Shown: positions 10,683-21,517 of the stretch, in pieces
How positions within the stretch are numbered: position 1 is the first letter of the stretch
Layout: every line of letters starts with the position of its first letter
Origin: Mauremys mutica
Taxonomy: Eukaryota > Chordata > Testudines > Geoemydidae
Assembly (NCBI RefSeq): GCF_020497125.1
Contig: NC_059075.1
Coordinates: 61,771,321-61,835,320 of the forward strand
DNA: 64,000 nucleotides
Direction: 5' to 3'
Notes under the pieces: model-generated
What the model saw: the letters and a program-made list of their open reading frames with translations, nothing else
What the model was told of the DNA's origin: nothing
Databases searched by the model: none
Made by a program: the position numbers and the translations under genes

Positions 10683-12612
10683 ACATAGCATATTCCTGCC
10701 TCCCTGACTACACCCATTCTGCAGGTAGGTTGGTGAAGCGTGCAAAGAGATAATATGAAGTATGAACATTGCTTGCCAGACAATCAAACATCTATCCAGG
10801 TGCTTACATGGCCCCATCTCTGTAGTATCTGTGCAACTACCAAGGATTCAACATAGAAATAATCTCTCTTTTTTCCTTCCCAGCCAATAAAAGAGGTAGC
10901 TTGATTAATTTATAGTATTTGGCAGCTTTGTTTGTTTATATTTGCTAACCATATCCCACTATCTGTTATGGAAATTCATGTTCAGGTGAAGTAAGCAAAC
11001 TGTCTTCCTTGAAAGAAATTCATATGATAAATGAGTTATGCAAGATGGGAGCAAGTTCACTGATTTGGAAAAAAACAAGAGCCCTTCTTGATATGTACAG
11101 TTGCTGAGTGTTTTATTATGACACACCCAATTCAAATCAATAGGAGAACTCTTTTTGGTGGATGACCAGCTGGATGCAAATTTTGTTGAAAGGATGCACT
11201 AATGAAATATTTCTGTGTATGTCTTAGAAACTGCGGGGTGGGAAAGGAGGGAGCATAAACTAAAGAGGAATTATTGTAATGCTATTGAAATAAAAATATG
11301 GTTCCTTTTAAGGTTGAACAAGTCCAGTTTTCTCCCTCTCTGCCAAATACTGTTCATCCTCTGTGAGGGATCTCATGATAAAAGTGCCTCTTCACTCTCC
11401 TCCTCCCACTTGCTTTCCAGGACATTGGGTTTTATTATAATGGGGAGGTAATGACAGCTAATTGTTCGCCTTCTTCTAGGCATTTCACATCCTGGAACGG
11501 TTTCAAGAACTGCTGAATGCACAAGGAATACATGCAAAAAGAATGAAGGGAAACAATCTAAAATAAAAGTGGAAATATTGAAAAACTGCCCCAATCACCA
11601 CAAGAGGAAATTTCAGTTGCCATGGAACTGCTATGAAGACACGTACTCCATAGGATTCCAGTCAGCAAGGACATACCACTTCAGGGAGGAATTCCACATT
11701 GTAAAATTCCTGGGTGATATTGACAGGGTAGTGCCACGAGGATGTTCTCACTGCAGGAGGCCAACTCCTAGCTGGCCCTCTAGGACACTCGCACTGTTGC
11801 ATAAGAGAATAACTTCTCTGGTAACAATATACTTATCCTGCTCTAACTGAAAGGGACCCTTATCAGGAATTGCCTCATGTAATAGCCTTCTCCCTTTGCT
11901 CTTTCCTGAAGCAGAGTTATGGTGAGAGTGCAGACAAGAAAGGATAGAGTTCCTGAAGCCTTGTGGGTATTGAACTGTGCGCACGTTCCACACATGTTCA
12001 GAATCCTCCAAGAGTACCACAGCTTTGTAGTTATCTACCTTTCTAGAAGTGCTTGGCTCATTCTCTCAGCCTTTCACAAATCTGGGCACTCATTCAACTA
12101 CTCCTGGTACCACAGGAAGCCCAGTTCATCCTACCTTCCTTGCTCAGGTCTGTTGGGTTTTTCCAGACAGGAAGAGAAAGAAAATAAACTCCCTGGCAGT
12201 AATACAGAGTGAAGTTATTTTCAAAGGAAATTCTATTTGCTGAGGAAACAGATCCATTAATTAGCATTTGCTTCAGGGACTCCACATATTCTACACTGAT
12301 CGTTTTCATAGTGTGTTGATGGAGAAGAGTTTTTTTGTTCTGGGCTTTTTTTTTTCTTTTCAGAAATGGAGACAGTGCCTTAAGGCTACACTAGCTTGTT
12401 TGAGTCCGTTCCATCATCCTGTGAAAGGCAGCAGCTTGGCTTTCTGGTAACCAGACACACACATGGAGACAAGAGGCTTCTGATTATCAAGGAGGGAAGC
12501 TGATCTCCTCTGTGCGGTGTGGATCCTGCTTAAGAGATAGGAAGGACTAAAGGGACAGGAGTTGTAGTACCTGGACTGGAAGACTGATCAGATGACATCA
12601 TCACATTTTTAC
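10683..12612. other. Unassigned DNA (putative intron)
   Basis: No domain, repeat end or RNA recognised on either strand. The short open frames show no family resemblance and no shared splice phases. Confidence 0.35.
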
Positions 12613-12684
12613 CTGGAGACAGTCTGGGAGGGGCACTCAGTAAAGAAGGGTTTTCCTCAAATAATCCAGAGCAGGACACAGCAA
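12613..12684 (-). CDS. Possible small exon upstream of the MAM exons
   Basis: On the minus strand a T-rich tract ends GTTACAG (acceptor AG at 12685-12686) and the block ends TCTCCAG before GTAAAA (donor 12611-12612). The 72 bp read 2 nt + 23 codons + 1 nt. This matches the 2-nt start of exon 3711-3863, so a join would keep the frame. The peptide is AVSCSGLFEENPSLLSAPP followed by RLSP. It is Ser/Pro-rich and reminiscent of the short linker exon preceding MAM1 in ALK, but has no decisive identity. An alternative donor near 12573 (CCAG before GTACTA) is possible. Phase compatibility and splice signals are the only evidence. Confidence 0.3.
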
Positions 12685-12764
12685 CTGTAACAAAACAATA
12701 AAGAATGGGGAACATTTAATGTTTATATATATTGATCCAGGCTTAAAATTCTTAGGGCTCCAAT

Positions 12765-13115
12765 TACATTACAATAGAAACATCCACCCAGTATAACCCA
12801 TGTTAGTGCAGTATATTGCACCAAAATCTGCCCTCGTCCTACAGTTGCAATACAGTGCTCCCCCAATTAGGTCTTCATTATAGCAGTATGGCTCCCAGAG
12901 ATGCACACACTATAGCAACATAATTCACCTAATGATGTCCTCTTTAGTACAGATATATTCTGCCCAGCTATGCCCTTGTTATAACAACATCCTCCAAAGA
13001 TGCACTTGCTATAACAATTTACCCGCCAAGTGCCCATGCAACAGCAATATACTCATTCAATGATACCCTCCTTATAGTGTAACCATCTATCTGCCTAGTG
13101 ATGTGTGTGCGTTTC
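12765..13115. repeat. Decayed minisatellite, about 31-bp unit
   Basis: Roughly nine to ten diverged units follow one another, with an approximate consensus AGATGCCCTTGCTATAACAA plus a C/T-rich tail. The clearest neighbours start at about 12898, 12932, 12966, 12998 and 13029, with GATGCAC...CTATAGCAACAT, CTATGCCC...TATAACAACAT, GATGCAC...TATAACAATTT and GTGCCCATGCAACAGCAATAT. Unit length varies between about 30 and 40 bp. Confidence 0.65.
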
Positions 13116-14095
13116 TATACACAGGAGGAATATATAATTTTAGAAGTGGCTGGTAATGAGAAGGTAGAGGCAACACCATCTACCCACCAGCAACCCATGA
13201 GTCACCTGTCATGAGTGAATGCTTTGCAGTTCACAGTCTGAGACCTACTGTTCCAAAACATTTGTAAAATAGTTTTACTGTGAAATGTGTGTATCTACAG
13301 AATACATGACAGGATGATATAAAGGCTTTATGAGCATTCATTTGGGATCTGCATAACTTACTCATGACTTCACCATGCATTACCGATGCCCCAGCATGCC
13401 CCAGCCATGCTGATAAAACCTTTACACCACTGTACAAATCCAGAGTCTGTCTTTATTGCCTTTCACAAAGGCTGAGATTTTGAAAGGATCCAAAACCAAA
13501 CAATGTTCTTGTATTTGCCAGATGCCAATTTTAACTGATGTCCTAGGGTGCTCTCCCTTCTCCAGTGAAAACGGTGTTATATTTATTCATATTAGTTATT
13601 CCCTTGTACTATATCTATTTGAGGGATGTCTTGGTTATCTATAGCCACCTCAGTGATGACTCTTCCTTTTGCTCCTTGCTTGTACTGCATTTTTTATTCA
13701 CATCAAATTTTAGGCAGATTTGTGGGGGTGGTCTTTTTCAATTGTGGTGAAAAGACCAAGTCTTAGAAAATGTCGAAGGACATAAGAATTATTCTGTACC
13801 CTGAAAAACCTTAATTTCCCCATGGTTTAGAGGAAATAACAAAAACACCATGGTAAAAGTGGCCTGTTTTAAGCAAAGGTGTTGTCCTACTGGATCAAAT
13901 TCTTGTCATACTAGAGATGACCCTTAGTCTCAATCGTCCACCAGGGAATGCTTTGCAGTCCATAGTGTGACAAGTTTTGAATAGAGGAGCTCTCATACTG
14001 TAGCTGACCCTTGTCATACAGGAGGCAGAGCCTTGATCTCCACAGACCAAAAGCCAAAGATCTTATGATTTTCATTCTATGTCCAAAATATGCAA
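13116..14095. other. Unassigned DNA
   Basis: No gene or repeat recognised. GGGAATGCTTTGCAGT (13947 on) and GAATGCTTTGCAGTTCACAG (13216 on) are similar, suggesting a short duplicated or dispersed sequence. Confidence 0.35.
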
Positions 14096-14099
14096 GGTC

Positions 14100-15530
14100 C
14101 TGGATGCTTTACGATCTGAGACTGTGATATGTGATAAAGAATTATCATGAGGAATGTCAGAAGCACAATGAAGATAACACTCCCCAAGCACTGGAATGTG
14201 GTTGGGGAGACAGAGAAGCCGAAGGGCATAACCAGCTATTCATAGTGGCCACGTGTGGTACAAACAGGGCCAGCTCCAGCGCGCGCTTGGGGCGCCGTCC
14301 CAGCAGGAGGGTAGCAGGCGGCTCCGGCGGACCTCCCGCAGGCATGCCGCCGGAGCCGCGGGGCCAGCGGACCCTCCACAGGCACGTCTGCGGGAGCTCC
14401 ACCAGAGCCGCAGGACCGGCGACCGCTAGAGCGCCCCCCGCGGCGTGCCGCCGTGCTTGGGGCGGCGGAAATCCTAGAGCCGCCCCTGGGTACAGAAGGC
14501 TGTCTTCCACTTGTCACCTTCCCAGATGTAGACCAAGTTGTACACCCTGCAGGTCAAGCTTGGTGAAGACCTTTGCTGTGCCAACCCGTTCTAGGAGCTC
14601 ATTGATCAGTGGAAGAGGATACTTGTTCCTGATGGTAGTATTATTCAGGGCATGATAATCAACACAAAGGAACATTGTCCCATCTTTCTGTTTAACACAC
14701 AGGATGGGGGCTCCTGTAGGGGATTAGGAAGGCTGGATGAAGTTCTTAGCCAGATTTTCATCCAGGTAATCCCACAGGGCCTTGAGCTCAGGTTCCAATA
14801 ACGGGTAAATGTGCCCAAAGGGGACCTTTGCCCATGGCTGGAGATCTGCAGGGCAGTTGTAAGTTGGTGTGGGGGTAGGACATTGGCCTTCCTTTTATCA
14901 AAGACATCCGTAAAATCACTATACTTGGCTGGAATTGATGGACCAGTATTGTCTGAAGCTGAGGTAGTACCGAGGAGGGAGGATGCCTTTCCAGGGGTGG
15001 GGTTCCATCGTCTCCCCACTTGGTCTTCCTAGGCAGTGCACCCATCAAAACCCAGAGTTGAACCATACCTCCCACGCCACCCACGATATGTTTGGATTGT
15101 GGAGGGCGAGCCAGGGGAGGCCCAATCTTATCTGAAAGTGCAGCAAAAGGATCAGGTAGGATTGCATAATTTCTGACCTAGGAAGGGGCTTTCTCATAGG
15201 AAACTGTCATGGGAGGTCAGCATACGGCTGTGAGTGGTCTCTGCCTGATCAGGCACAAGCTTCCTCTGGATGGGCAACTGGTTGACTCAAGTAAAGGCCA
15301 AGTCTCTAAATTTGCCAGACACCCCCGAGTCAATCAGTGCAAGTGAAATACAACTTCCTTTGGGATGTGGCACAGGCCCAGAGCTGGAGAGGGAACCTGC
15401 AGATTTGGTTGGCAGGGCTCCGCCTGTGCTAGGGCACATGTAGGCAGCAGAGGGGATCTGTTTGGAAAGCTTGCTTCTGATAAAATACAACATGACAGCT
15501 GATTAGGATCGCTTCTGCCTTTGGCTAGCC
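14100..15530 (-). mobile_element. Ty3/Gypsy (chromovirus-like) protease-reverse transcriptase remnant
   Basis: On the minus strand, in order: retropepsin (ALIDSGVSGKFRD, 15287-15493); a linker ending IPAKYSDFTDVFDKRKANVL (about 14900); then reverse transcriptase with [35 protein letters not shown] and TKLDLQG (14690-14560). The polymerase continues after a MITE (14265-14488) as GHYE-stop-LVMPFGF (about 14245-14210). The motifs match Sushi-ichi-like chromoviruses. Stops, frameshifts and a lost gag/zinc-finger stretch show that it is dead. The gag N-terminal part lies at 15951-16021 and 19247-19500, separated by a CR1. Confidence 0.85.
14265..14488. mobile_element. hAT-type MITE inside Gypsy
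   Basis: The 224-bp GC-rich element starts CAGGGCCAGCTCCAG and ends CTAGAGCCGCCCCTG. It is bounded by GGTACAAA (14257-14264) and GGTACAGA (14489-14496), an 8-bp target duplication with one mismatch, as expected for hAT. CAGGG at the end is the usual hAT terminus. It sits inside the reverse-transcriptase domain of the antisense Gypsy, so it inserted later. The open frames across it are composition artefacts. Confidence 0.85.
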
Positions 15531-15950
15531 CATTTTGAAGTCTTTATGTTGATCCCTTAGTGATAACTGAAAACTGCCCTGATTTGCCAGGTAGTGTGGA
15601 AACGGGGATTTCCTTTTGGATGGTTGATAAAAAGGATCTTCCTGTGACCACTGAATTAGGACATAAGCAGAGGGCAACAAAATTGCACACAACTCTAATA
15701 CTACATTGTACATAGACAGCAGCAACCTGCTAGTGCAGGCATTTCTCTCAGGTTGCAACTCTGACTCTCAGGGGTTACTTGTGTACACAGTAGAGGGAGG
15801 CTAAGATCCACTTCCCTGGAAAGAGAAAAGACTAGTACCCAGCCAAAACACCCATTCACTCATTGGCTTCTCTGTAGAGACTGGCACCACAAACTAGGAA
15901 CTATACTGAGGCCACAATGTAATTTCATGATCAAATACATGAGTTTCAGA
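15531..15950. other. Unassigned stretch inside the Gypsy copy
   Basis: By position this should hold Gypsy gag and zinc-finger sequence, but I cannot read any. It may be a separate insertion replacing that part, or gag too decayed to recognise. Confidence 0.4.
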
Positions 15951-16021
15951 TGGTAGCAGGATTTGAACCTTGAGTTGAAAGGTCCCATCTTTGCCTGATC
16001 ATCTGGGTGTACGGATGGCTG
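15951..16021 (-). mobile_element. Gypsy gag fragment, left of CR1 insertion
   Basis: The minus strand reads HPYTQ and, after a one-base shift, DDQAKMG. This continues the NQCRLL gag sequence that stops at 19247, where chromovirus gag has HP-x-x-YPTDQAKVG. The two halves of one gag gene therefore flank the CR1 exactly. Confidence 0.7.
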
Positions 16022-16024
16022 TAA

Positions 16025-16264
16025 GTGGTGTTCTCGTCTGTCCTCCCTGTGGCAGGAAAAGGCCAGGGTAGAGACCGTCGAATCGTGGAAATCAACGAAT
16101 GGCTACGCAGATGGTGTCGGAGAGAAGGGTTTGGATTCTTTGACCATGGGATGGTCTTCCAAGAAGAAGGATTGCTAGGCAGAGACGGGCTCCACCTCAC
16201 GAAGAGAGGGAAGAGCATCTTTGCAAGCAGGCTGGCTAACCTAGTGAGGAGGGCTTTAAACTAG
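16025..16264 (+). CDS. CR1 ORF1 C-terminal fragment (SGNH esterase end)
   Basis: The 79-residue frame has [25 protein letters not shown] and [16 protein letters not shown] is the last block of the SGNH/GDSL-type esterase of CR1 ORF1, holding the catalytic Asp and His. The N-terminal PHD/zinc region and the catalytic Ser block are missing because the element is 5'-truncated. The frame opens at GTG rather than at an initiator, so it is a remnant and not an independent gene. It ends TAG at 16262-16264, in a different frame from ORF2. Confidence 0.85.
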   Translation: MVFSSVLPVAGKGQGRDRRIVEINEWLRRWCRREGFGFFDHGMVFQEEGLLGRDGLHLTKRGKSIFASRLANLVRRALN

Positions 16265-16308
16265 GTTCACCGGGGGAAGGAGACCAAAGCCCTGAGGTAA
16301 GTGGGGAA

Positions 16309-19158
16309 GTGGGATTCCGGGAGGAAGCACAAGCAGGAAACTGCAAGAGGGGAGGACTCCTGTCTCAGACCGAGAAAGCGGGACAATCAGCGAGTTATCT
16401 TAAGTGCCTATACACAAATGCAAGAAGCCTGGGGAACAAGCAGGGAGAACTAGAAGTCCTGGCACAGTCAAGGAATTATGATGTAATTGGAATAACTGAG
16501 ACTTGGTGGGATAACTCACATGATTGGAGTACTGTCATGGATGGATATAAACTGTTCAGGAAGGACAGGCAGGGCAGAAAAGGTGGGGGAGTTGCGTTGT
16601 ATGTAAGAGAGCAGTATGACTGCTCAGAGCTCCAGTATGAAACTGCAGAAAAACCTGAGAGTCTCTGGATTAAATTTAGAAGTATGAACAACAAGGGTGA
16701 TGTCGTGGTGGGAGTCTGCTACAGACCACCGGACCAGGGGGATGAGGTGGATGAGGCTTTCTTCCAGCAACTAACAGAAGTTGCTAGATCACAGGCCCTG
16801 GTTCTCATGGGTGACTTTAATCACCCCGATATCTGCTGGGAGAGCAATACAGCAGTGCACAGGCAATCCAGGAAGTTTCTGGAAAGTGTAGGGGACAATT
16901 TCCTGGTGCAAGTGCTGGAGGAACCAACTAGGGGAAAAGCTCTTCTTGACCTGTTGCTCACAAACAGGGAAGAAATAGTAGAGGAAGCAATAGTGGATGG
17001 GAACCTGGGAGGCAGTGACCATGAGATGGTCGAGTTCAGGATCCTGACACAAGGAAGAAAGGAGAGCAGTAGAACAGAGACCCTGGACTTCAGAAAAGCA
17101 GACTTCGACTCCCTCAGGGAACTGATGGGCAAGGTCCCCTGGGAGAATAACATGACGGGGAAAGGAGTCGAGGGAAGCTGGCTGTATTTTAAAGAAACCT
17201 TATTGAGGTTGCAGGAACAAACCATCCCGATGTGTAGGAAGAAAAGTAAATATGGCAGGCGACCAGCTTGGCTCAACAGTGAAATCCTTGCTCGTCTTAA
17301 ACACAAAAAAACAGCTTACAAGAAGTGGAAGATTGGACAAATAACCAGGGAGGAGTATAAAAGTATTGCTCAGGCATGCAGGAGTGAAATTAGGAAGGCC
17401 AAATCATGCTTGGGGTTGCAGCTAGCCGGAGATGTTAGGAGTAACAAGAAGGGTTTCTTCAGATATGTTAGCAACAAGAAGAAAGTCAAGGAAAGTGTGG
17501 GCCCCTTGCTGAATGAGGGAGGGAACCTAGTGACAGAGGATGTGGAGAAAGCTAGTGTACTCAATGCTTTTTTTGCCTCTGTCTTCACAGACAAGGTCAG
17601 CTCCCAGACAGCTGCACTCTGCAGCACAGTATGGGGAGGAGGTGACCAGCTCTCTGTGGGGAAAGAAGTAGTTCGGGACTATTTAGAAAAGCTGGACGAG
17701 CACAAGTCCATGGGGCCGGATGCGCTGCATCCGAGGGTGCTAAAGGAGTTGGCCGATGAGATTGCAGAGCCATTGGCCATTATCTTTGAAAAATCATGGC
17801 GATCGGGGAAGGTCCCGGATGACTGGAAAAAGGCTAATGTAGTGCCCATCTTTAAAAAAGGGAAGAAGGAAGATCCAGGGAACTACAGGCCAGTCAGTCT
17901 CACCTCAGTCCCTGGAAAAATCATGGAACAGGTCCTCAAGGAATCAATTCTGAACCACTTAAAGGAGGGGAAAGTGATCAGGAACAGTCAGCATGGATTC
18001 ACTAAGGGCAAGTCATGCCTGACTAACCTAATTGCCTTCTATAATGAGATAACCGGCTCTGTGGATGAGGGGAAAGCAGTGGATGTGCTATTTCTGGACT
18101 TTAGCAAAGCTTTTGATACAGTCTCCCACAGTTTTCTTGCCAGCAAGTTAAAGAAGTATGGGCTGGATGAATGGAGAGTAAGGTGGATAGAAAACTGGCT
18201 AGATGGTCGGGCTCAACGGGTAGTGATCAATGGTTCCATGTCTAGTTGGCAGCCGGTATCAAGTGGGGTGCCCCAAGGGTCGGTGCTGGGGCCGGTTTTA
18301 TTCAATATCTTCATTAACGATCTGGAGGATGGTGTGGACTGCACCCTTAGCAAGTTTGCAGATGACACTAAACTGGGAGGAGTGGTTGATACGCTGGAGG
18401 TTAGGGATAGGATACAGAGGGACCTAGACAAATTAGAGGATTGGGCCAAAAGAAATATGATGAGGTTCAACAAGGACAAGTGCAGAGTCCTGCACTTAGG
18501 ACGGAAGAATCCCATGCACTGCTACAGACTAGGGACCGAATGGCTGGGCAGCAGTTCTGCAGAAAAGGACCTAGGGGTTACGGTGGACGAAAAGCTGAAT
18601 ATGAGTCAACAGTGTGCCCTTGTTGCCAAGAAGGCTAATGGCATTTTGGGTTGTATAAGTAGGGGCATTTCCAGCAGATCGAGGGATGTGATCATTCCTC
18701 TCTATTCAGCACTGGTGAGGCCTCATCTGGAGTACTGTGTCCAGTTTTGGGCCCCACACTACAAGAAGGATGTGGATAAATTGGAGAGAGTCCAGTGGAG
18801 GGCAACAAAAATTATTAGGGGGCTGGAACACATGACTTATGAGGCGAGGCTGAGGGAACTGGGATTGTTTAGCCTGCAGAAGAGAAGAATGAAGGGGGAT
18901 TTGATAGCTGCTTTCAACTACCTGAAAGGGGGTTCCAAAGAGGATGGATCTAGACTGTTCTCAGTGGTAGAAGATGACAGAACAAGGAGTAATGGTCTCA
19001 AGTTGCAGTGGGGGAGGTTTAGGTTGGATATTAGGAAAAACTTTTTCACTAGTAGGGTGGTGAAGAACTGGAATGGGTTACCTAGGGAGGTGGTGGAATC
19101 TCCTTCCTTAGAGGTTTTTAAGGTCAGGCTTGACAAAGCCCTGGCTGGGATGATTTAG
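16309..19158 (+). CDS. CR1 ORF2: endonuclease and reverse transcriptase
   Basis: The frame encodes an APE-type endonuclease followed by a LINE reverse transcriptase, which nick the target and copy the element's RNA onto it. Endonuclease motifs: NARSL near residue 38, ITETWWD (Glu at about 64), GDFNHPD (about 165) and GSDHEMVEF (Asp/His 237-238). RT motifs: [16 protein letters not shown] (about 470), [13 protein letters not shown] (about 525), [12 protein letters not shown] (about 600), [20 protein letters not shown] (about 650) and the catalytic FADD at 683-686. The C-terminal region has [15 protein letters not shown] and ends in the usual CR1 [15 protein letters not shown] stretch. There are no stops. 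The given start is GTG; the frame stays open further upstream and the first ATG is near codon 77, inside the endonuclease, so true initiation is unclear. Confidence 0.93.
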   Translation: MGFREEAQAGNCKRGGLLSQTEKAGQSASYLKCLYTNARSLGNKQGELEVLAQSRNYDVIGITETWWDNSHDWSTVMDGYKLFRKDRQGRKGGGVALYVREQYDCSELQYETAEKPESLWIKFRSMNNKGDVVVGVCYRPPDQGDEVDEAFFQQLTEVARSQALVLMGDFNHPDICWESNTAVHRQSRKFLESVGDNFLVQVLEEPTRGKALLDLLLTNREEIVEEAIVDGNLGGSDHEMVEFRILTQGRKESSRTETLDFRKADFDSLRELMGKVPWENNMTGKGVEGSWLYFKETLLRLQEQTIPMCRKKSKYGRRPAWLNSEILARLKHKKTAYKKWKIGQITREEYKSIAQACRSEIRKAKSCLGLQLAGDVRSNKKGFFRYVSNKKKVKESVGPLLNEGGNLVTEDVEKASVLNAFFASVFTDKVSSQTAALCSTVWGGGDQLSVGKEVVRDYLEKLDEHKSMGPDALHPRVLKELADEIAEPLAIIFEKSWRSGKVPDDWKKANVVPIFKKGKKEDPGNYRPVSLTSVPGKIMEQVLKESILNHLKEGKVIRNSQHGFTKGKSCLTNLIAFYNEITGSVDEGKAVDVLFLDFSKAFDTVSHSFLASKLKKYGLDEWRVRWIENWLDGRAQRVVINGSMSSWQPVSSGVPQGSVLGPVLFNIFINDLEDGVDCTLSKFADDTKLGGVVDTLEVRDRIQRDLDKLEDWAKRNMMRFNKDKCRVLHLGRKNPMHCYRLGTEWLGSSSAEKDLGVTVDEKLNMSQQCALVAKKANGILGCISRGISSRSRDVIIPLYSALVRPHLEYCVQFWAPHYKKDVDKLERVQWRATKIIRGLEHMTYEARLRELGLFSLQKRRMKGDLIAAFNYLKGGSKEDGSRLFSVVEDDRTRSNGLKLQWGRFRLDIRKNFFTSRVVKNWNGLPREVVESPSLEVFKVRLDKALAGMI

Positions 19159-19246
19159 TTGGGTTTGGTCCTGCTTTGAGCAGGGAGTTGGACTAGATGA
19201 CCTCCTGAGGTCCCTTCCAACCCTGAGATTCTATGATTCTATGATC

Positions 19247-19500
19247 AGCAACAGCAAGCGGCATTGGTTAACGAACCCTCGAAACTTGTGGAGATCGTCA
19301 TCAAACCACTCTAGCAATGAGATTTTCAGACCATGCTCCAGGGCTGCCACCAAGGATCCTGGAGATGTCTGGACCTGCACTCGGAGAGAGACGTTCTCTA
19401 ACTGCAGCTGGGCAATTTGATTCTGGAGGCTCTGGAGTAGGGACACCGTCTCTGGGACTGCAGCACCCAGGTGCTCAATCAAGCCCGGTAGGTTCTGGTA
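19247..19500 (-). mobile_element. Gypsy gag N-terminal fragment, right of CR1 insertion
   Basis: The minus-strand frame 19231-19482 contains QIAQLQLENVSLRVQVQ (coiled coil) and then DDDLHKFRGFVNQCRLL, the conserved start of chromovirus gag (usually FDGDRxKFRGFxNQCRLxF). It belongs to the Gypsy copy at 14100-15530. Confidence 0.8.
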
Positions 19501-19965
19501 CAGTGGAGTCTGTGCAAACTGTCAGGTGCTGGTTCCAAGCAGTCATGCCTGGTGGTTGGAGAGGAAGTCGAAGCCAGGTGGTCAGAGTCCACAGATAAGC
19601 CAAATTAGTACCATAGCCGAAGTCCAGATGCAGGCCAAGGATCAAAACTGAGTGATCAGAGTCCATGGGTCTTGGAGTCAGGAGGCAGATGCAGGCCTGA
19701 AGCAAGGTCAGAGCAGGGCATGGGCAAGGCTGGAACAGGGCTTGGGCAAGGCTGGGGCAGGAACAGGAAGAACAGCAGGCTGGCAGTCTAGAGAGTCTGT
19801 TGCCTGGTGACTTGCAGTGTGGGTTCCTGGCTGGATAGTGCTGTTGCACAGACTAATTTGCAACTCTGGAGGGGTTGGAGAAATACCTGAGCCTGGGGTC
19901 ATCTGACCCAGGCTCTGCTCAGGGATAGGCTGCCACATGCCTGAAGGCTGAGGCACTGCAGGCTC
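19501..19965 (-). mobile_element. Possible 5' untranslated/LTR part of the chromovirus Gypsy
   Basis: This lies directly upstream (on the minus strand) of the gag start and is rich in GGCAAGGCTGG and GGTCAGAGTCC-like short repeats. I see no clean TG...CA boundaries. Assigned by position only. Confidence 0.35.
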
Positions 19966-19984
19966 TTTTGGAAGGGTGGGTCAT

Positions 19985-20345
19985 GGCATTGAGTGAACAG
20001 CACTTAGCCTCAGCAGTTGGGGCTCCATTCCCACAGACCGAAAGGGAAGACAGAGCGCACAGCACAAAAAACGTTGAAGGATGGTGCCAAATGTGGCTGG
20101 AAGCAGAGGGATTGCTGGGATGCGAACCGATGCATCATGGGGCATTGGGACAGGACCCAGAATGCCCCGCCCCCTTCCCACAAGCCACAGCACCAGAATG
20201 GGAAGAGATGCTCTGTGGGATAACTGCCCATAATGCACCATTCCCAATGCCTCTGCAAGTGCTGCAAATGTGGCCACTCCAGTGTGCTTGCAGCTGTCAG
20301 TGTGGACAGACTGCAGCGCTTTCCCTACTGCACTCTCCAAAGGCT
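19985..20345 (-). mobile_element. PIF/Harbinger-derived fragment
   Basis: The reverse complement is clearly homologous to the 5' region of the Harbinger at 51771-55834. Shared words include GGGCAGTTATCC/GGGCAGCTATCC, CATCTCTTCC, GGGTCCTGTCCCAATGCCC and AGCAATCCCT. It carries no transposase domain and its outer TIR is not visible, so it is a partial non-autonomous copy in the opposite orientation. Confidence 0.75.
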
Positions 20346-20358
20346 GGTTTAACTCTAA

Positions 20359-20655
20359 GGCCTGGTCTACACTGGTGGGGGGGGGAATTGACCTAAGATA
20401 TGCAACTTCAGCTACAAGAATAGCATAGCTGAAGTCAACGCATCTTAGTTCAACTTACCTCGCGTCCTCACAGCATGGGGTCGATTGCCGCAGCTCCCCC
20501 GTCGACTTTGCTTCCGCCTCTCAACGAGCTGGAGTTCTGCAGTTGACGGGAGAGTGACTGGGGATCGATTTATCATATCTACACTACACGTGATAAATCG
20601 ATCCCCGATAGATCGATCACTACCCGCCGATCCTGTGGGTAGTGTAGACGTACCC
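20359..20655. mobile_element. Harbinger-type MITE
   Basis: The 297-bp element has inverted ends GGCCTGGTCTACACT and AGTGTAGACGTACCC (reverse complement GGGTACGTCTACACT). TAA precedes it (20356-20358), the typical PIF/Harbinger TWA target, but the right flank is AGA, so the duplication is imperfect. The interior holds a second inverted pair around GATAAATCGATCCCC (20546-20610). It adjoins the Harbinger fragment at 19985-20345. Confidence 0.75.
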
Positions 20656-20899
20656 AGAGTAGTCTACATCCGCAAGTGTAGCCATGCCATCAGGCTTTCA
20701 TACCTAGCACTCTGTCACAGGGACCTCCAGAACTGAGATGTTGCTGTTTCTGGTGCTGTATTTTACCACAGCACCAAGGAACCTGTATCAATTTGTCCCC
20801 CTCAAAATAATATGTATCCAAATTTTCTTCCTTCTAACCCACAATTTGCAACACTGGTTTATGTGATGGCAAAAATCCTGATTTTAGGTTTCTGGTAAT

Positions 20900-21517
20900 G
20901 TGGTGATCAGAAATGGTGTACTTGTTTTGTATATGATGTGTTGTTGGTGTTAATTTTGCCTATGCCATCTGAAATGGCATTGATCTTTTTCACATCTATG
21001 TCACCTTGTAAACTCATGTCTAATTTGATGCCCACTGTCACCTATCAGTCTTTTTTACTGTTACTGATTGCTAGGATTCTCTCTCTCATTAAATGTATTA
21101 TTTCACATTATTTTCCCCCAAGCTATATTAACCTGCATTTTGCAAGGATAATCTAGTTCGTTACTTTCTGCCATGCTTCTAATCTGTCCAGTCATTATGT
21201 GTTACTGCTCTGTCCTCCCTGATGTCTGAAACTCCTCCTTCTCCGTAAATCTCAATAATGAGCTGTTGACTCCCTTTTTGGGATAATTAATGAAGATGTT
21301 GAATAAGACCTAACAATGATCTCTCTGGTTTCTCCACTGGATGCCTCCCAACTGGACACATTGCTGTTTATGTTATACTTTATCTAGGCTCTTTGATTCA
21401 GTTTTCAGTCCACATGACAGTGTTCCAACCCAAATCAATTTGAACAAATTTTCCAATTAGACTTCAGAAATACCATGTCGAATGCTCTACTGAAATCAGA
21501 GTACATTCTGTTTACTG
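20900..21517 (-). mobile_element. Old CR1 LINE, part left of the solo LTR
   Basis: Antisense CR1 RT-region sequence, heavily decayed. Recognisable pieces include GATAATTAATGAAGATGTTG (the FINDL region) and ATACCATGTCGAATGCTCTA just left of 21518 (the KAFDTV region). The element resumes at 23160-23580 beyond the LTR. Confidence 0.65.

Larger units (their letters stand above)
16022..19246 (+). mobile_element. CR1 LINE, 5'-truncated, intact ORF2
   Basis: A 3.2-kb sense CR1 contains the last third of ORF1 (16025-16264), a complete-looking ORF2 frame (16309-19158) and a 3' UTR ending with GATTCTATGATTCTATGAT at the CR1 tail. It is inserted in the gag gene of an antisense Gypsy. Gypsy coding resumes immediately on both sides, and no clear target duplication is seen, as usual for CR1. 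The unbroken 949-codon frame makes it the youngest large element in the window. Confidence 0.92.

Noticed and set aside
12765..13115. CRISPR-like periodic repeat
   Set aside because: Units are contiguous and diverged, with no constant repeat and unique spacers, and the DNA is vertebrate.
14131..14655. Long overlapping open frames on both strands
   Set aside because: They lie across the GC-rich hAT MITE and the antisense Gypsy; no domain in the plus frame.
16789..17627. Minus-strand frames of 85-161 residues
   Set aside because: Antisense shadows of the CR1 ORF2.
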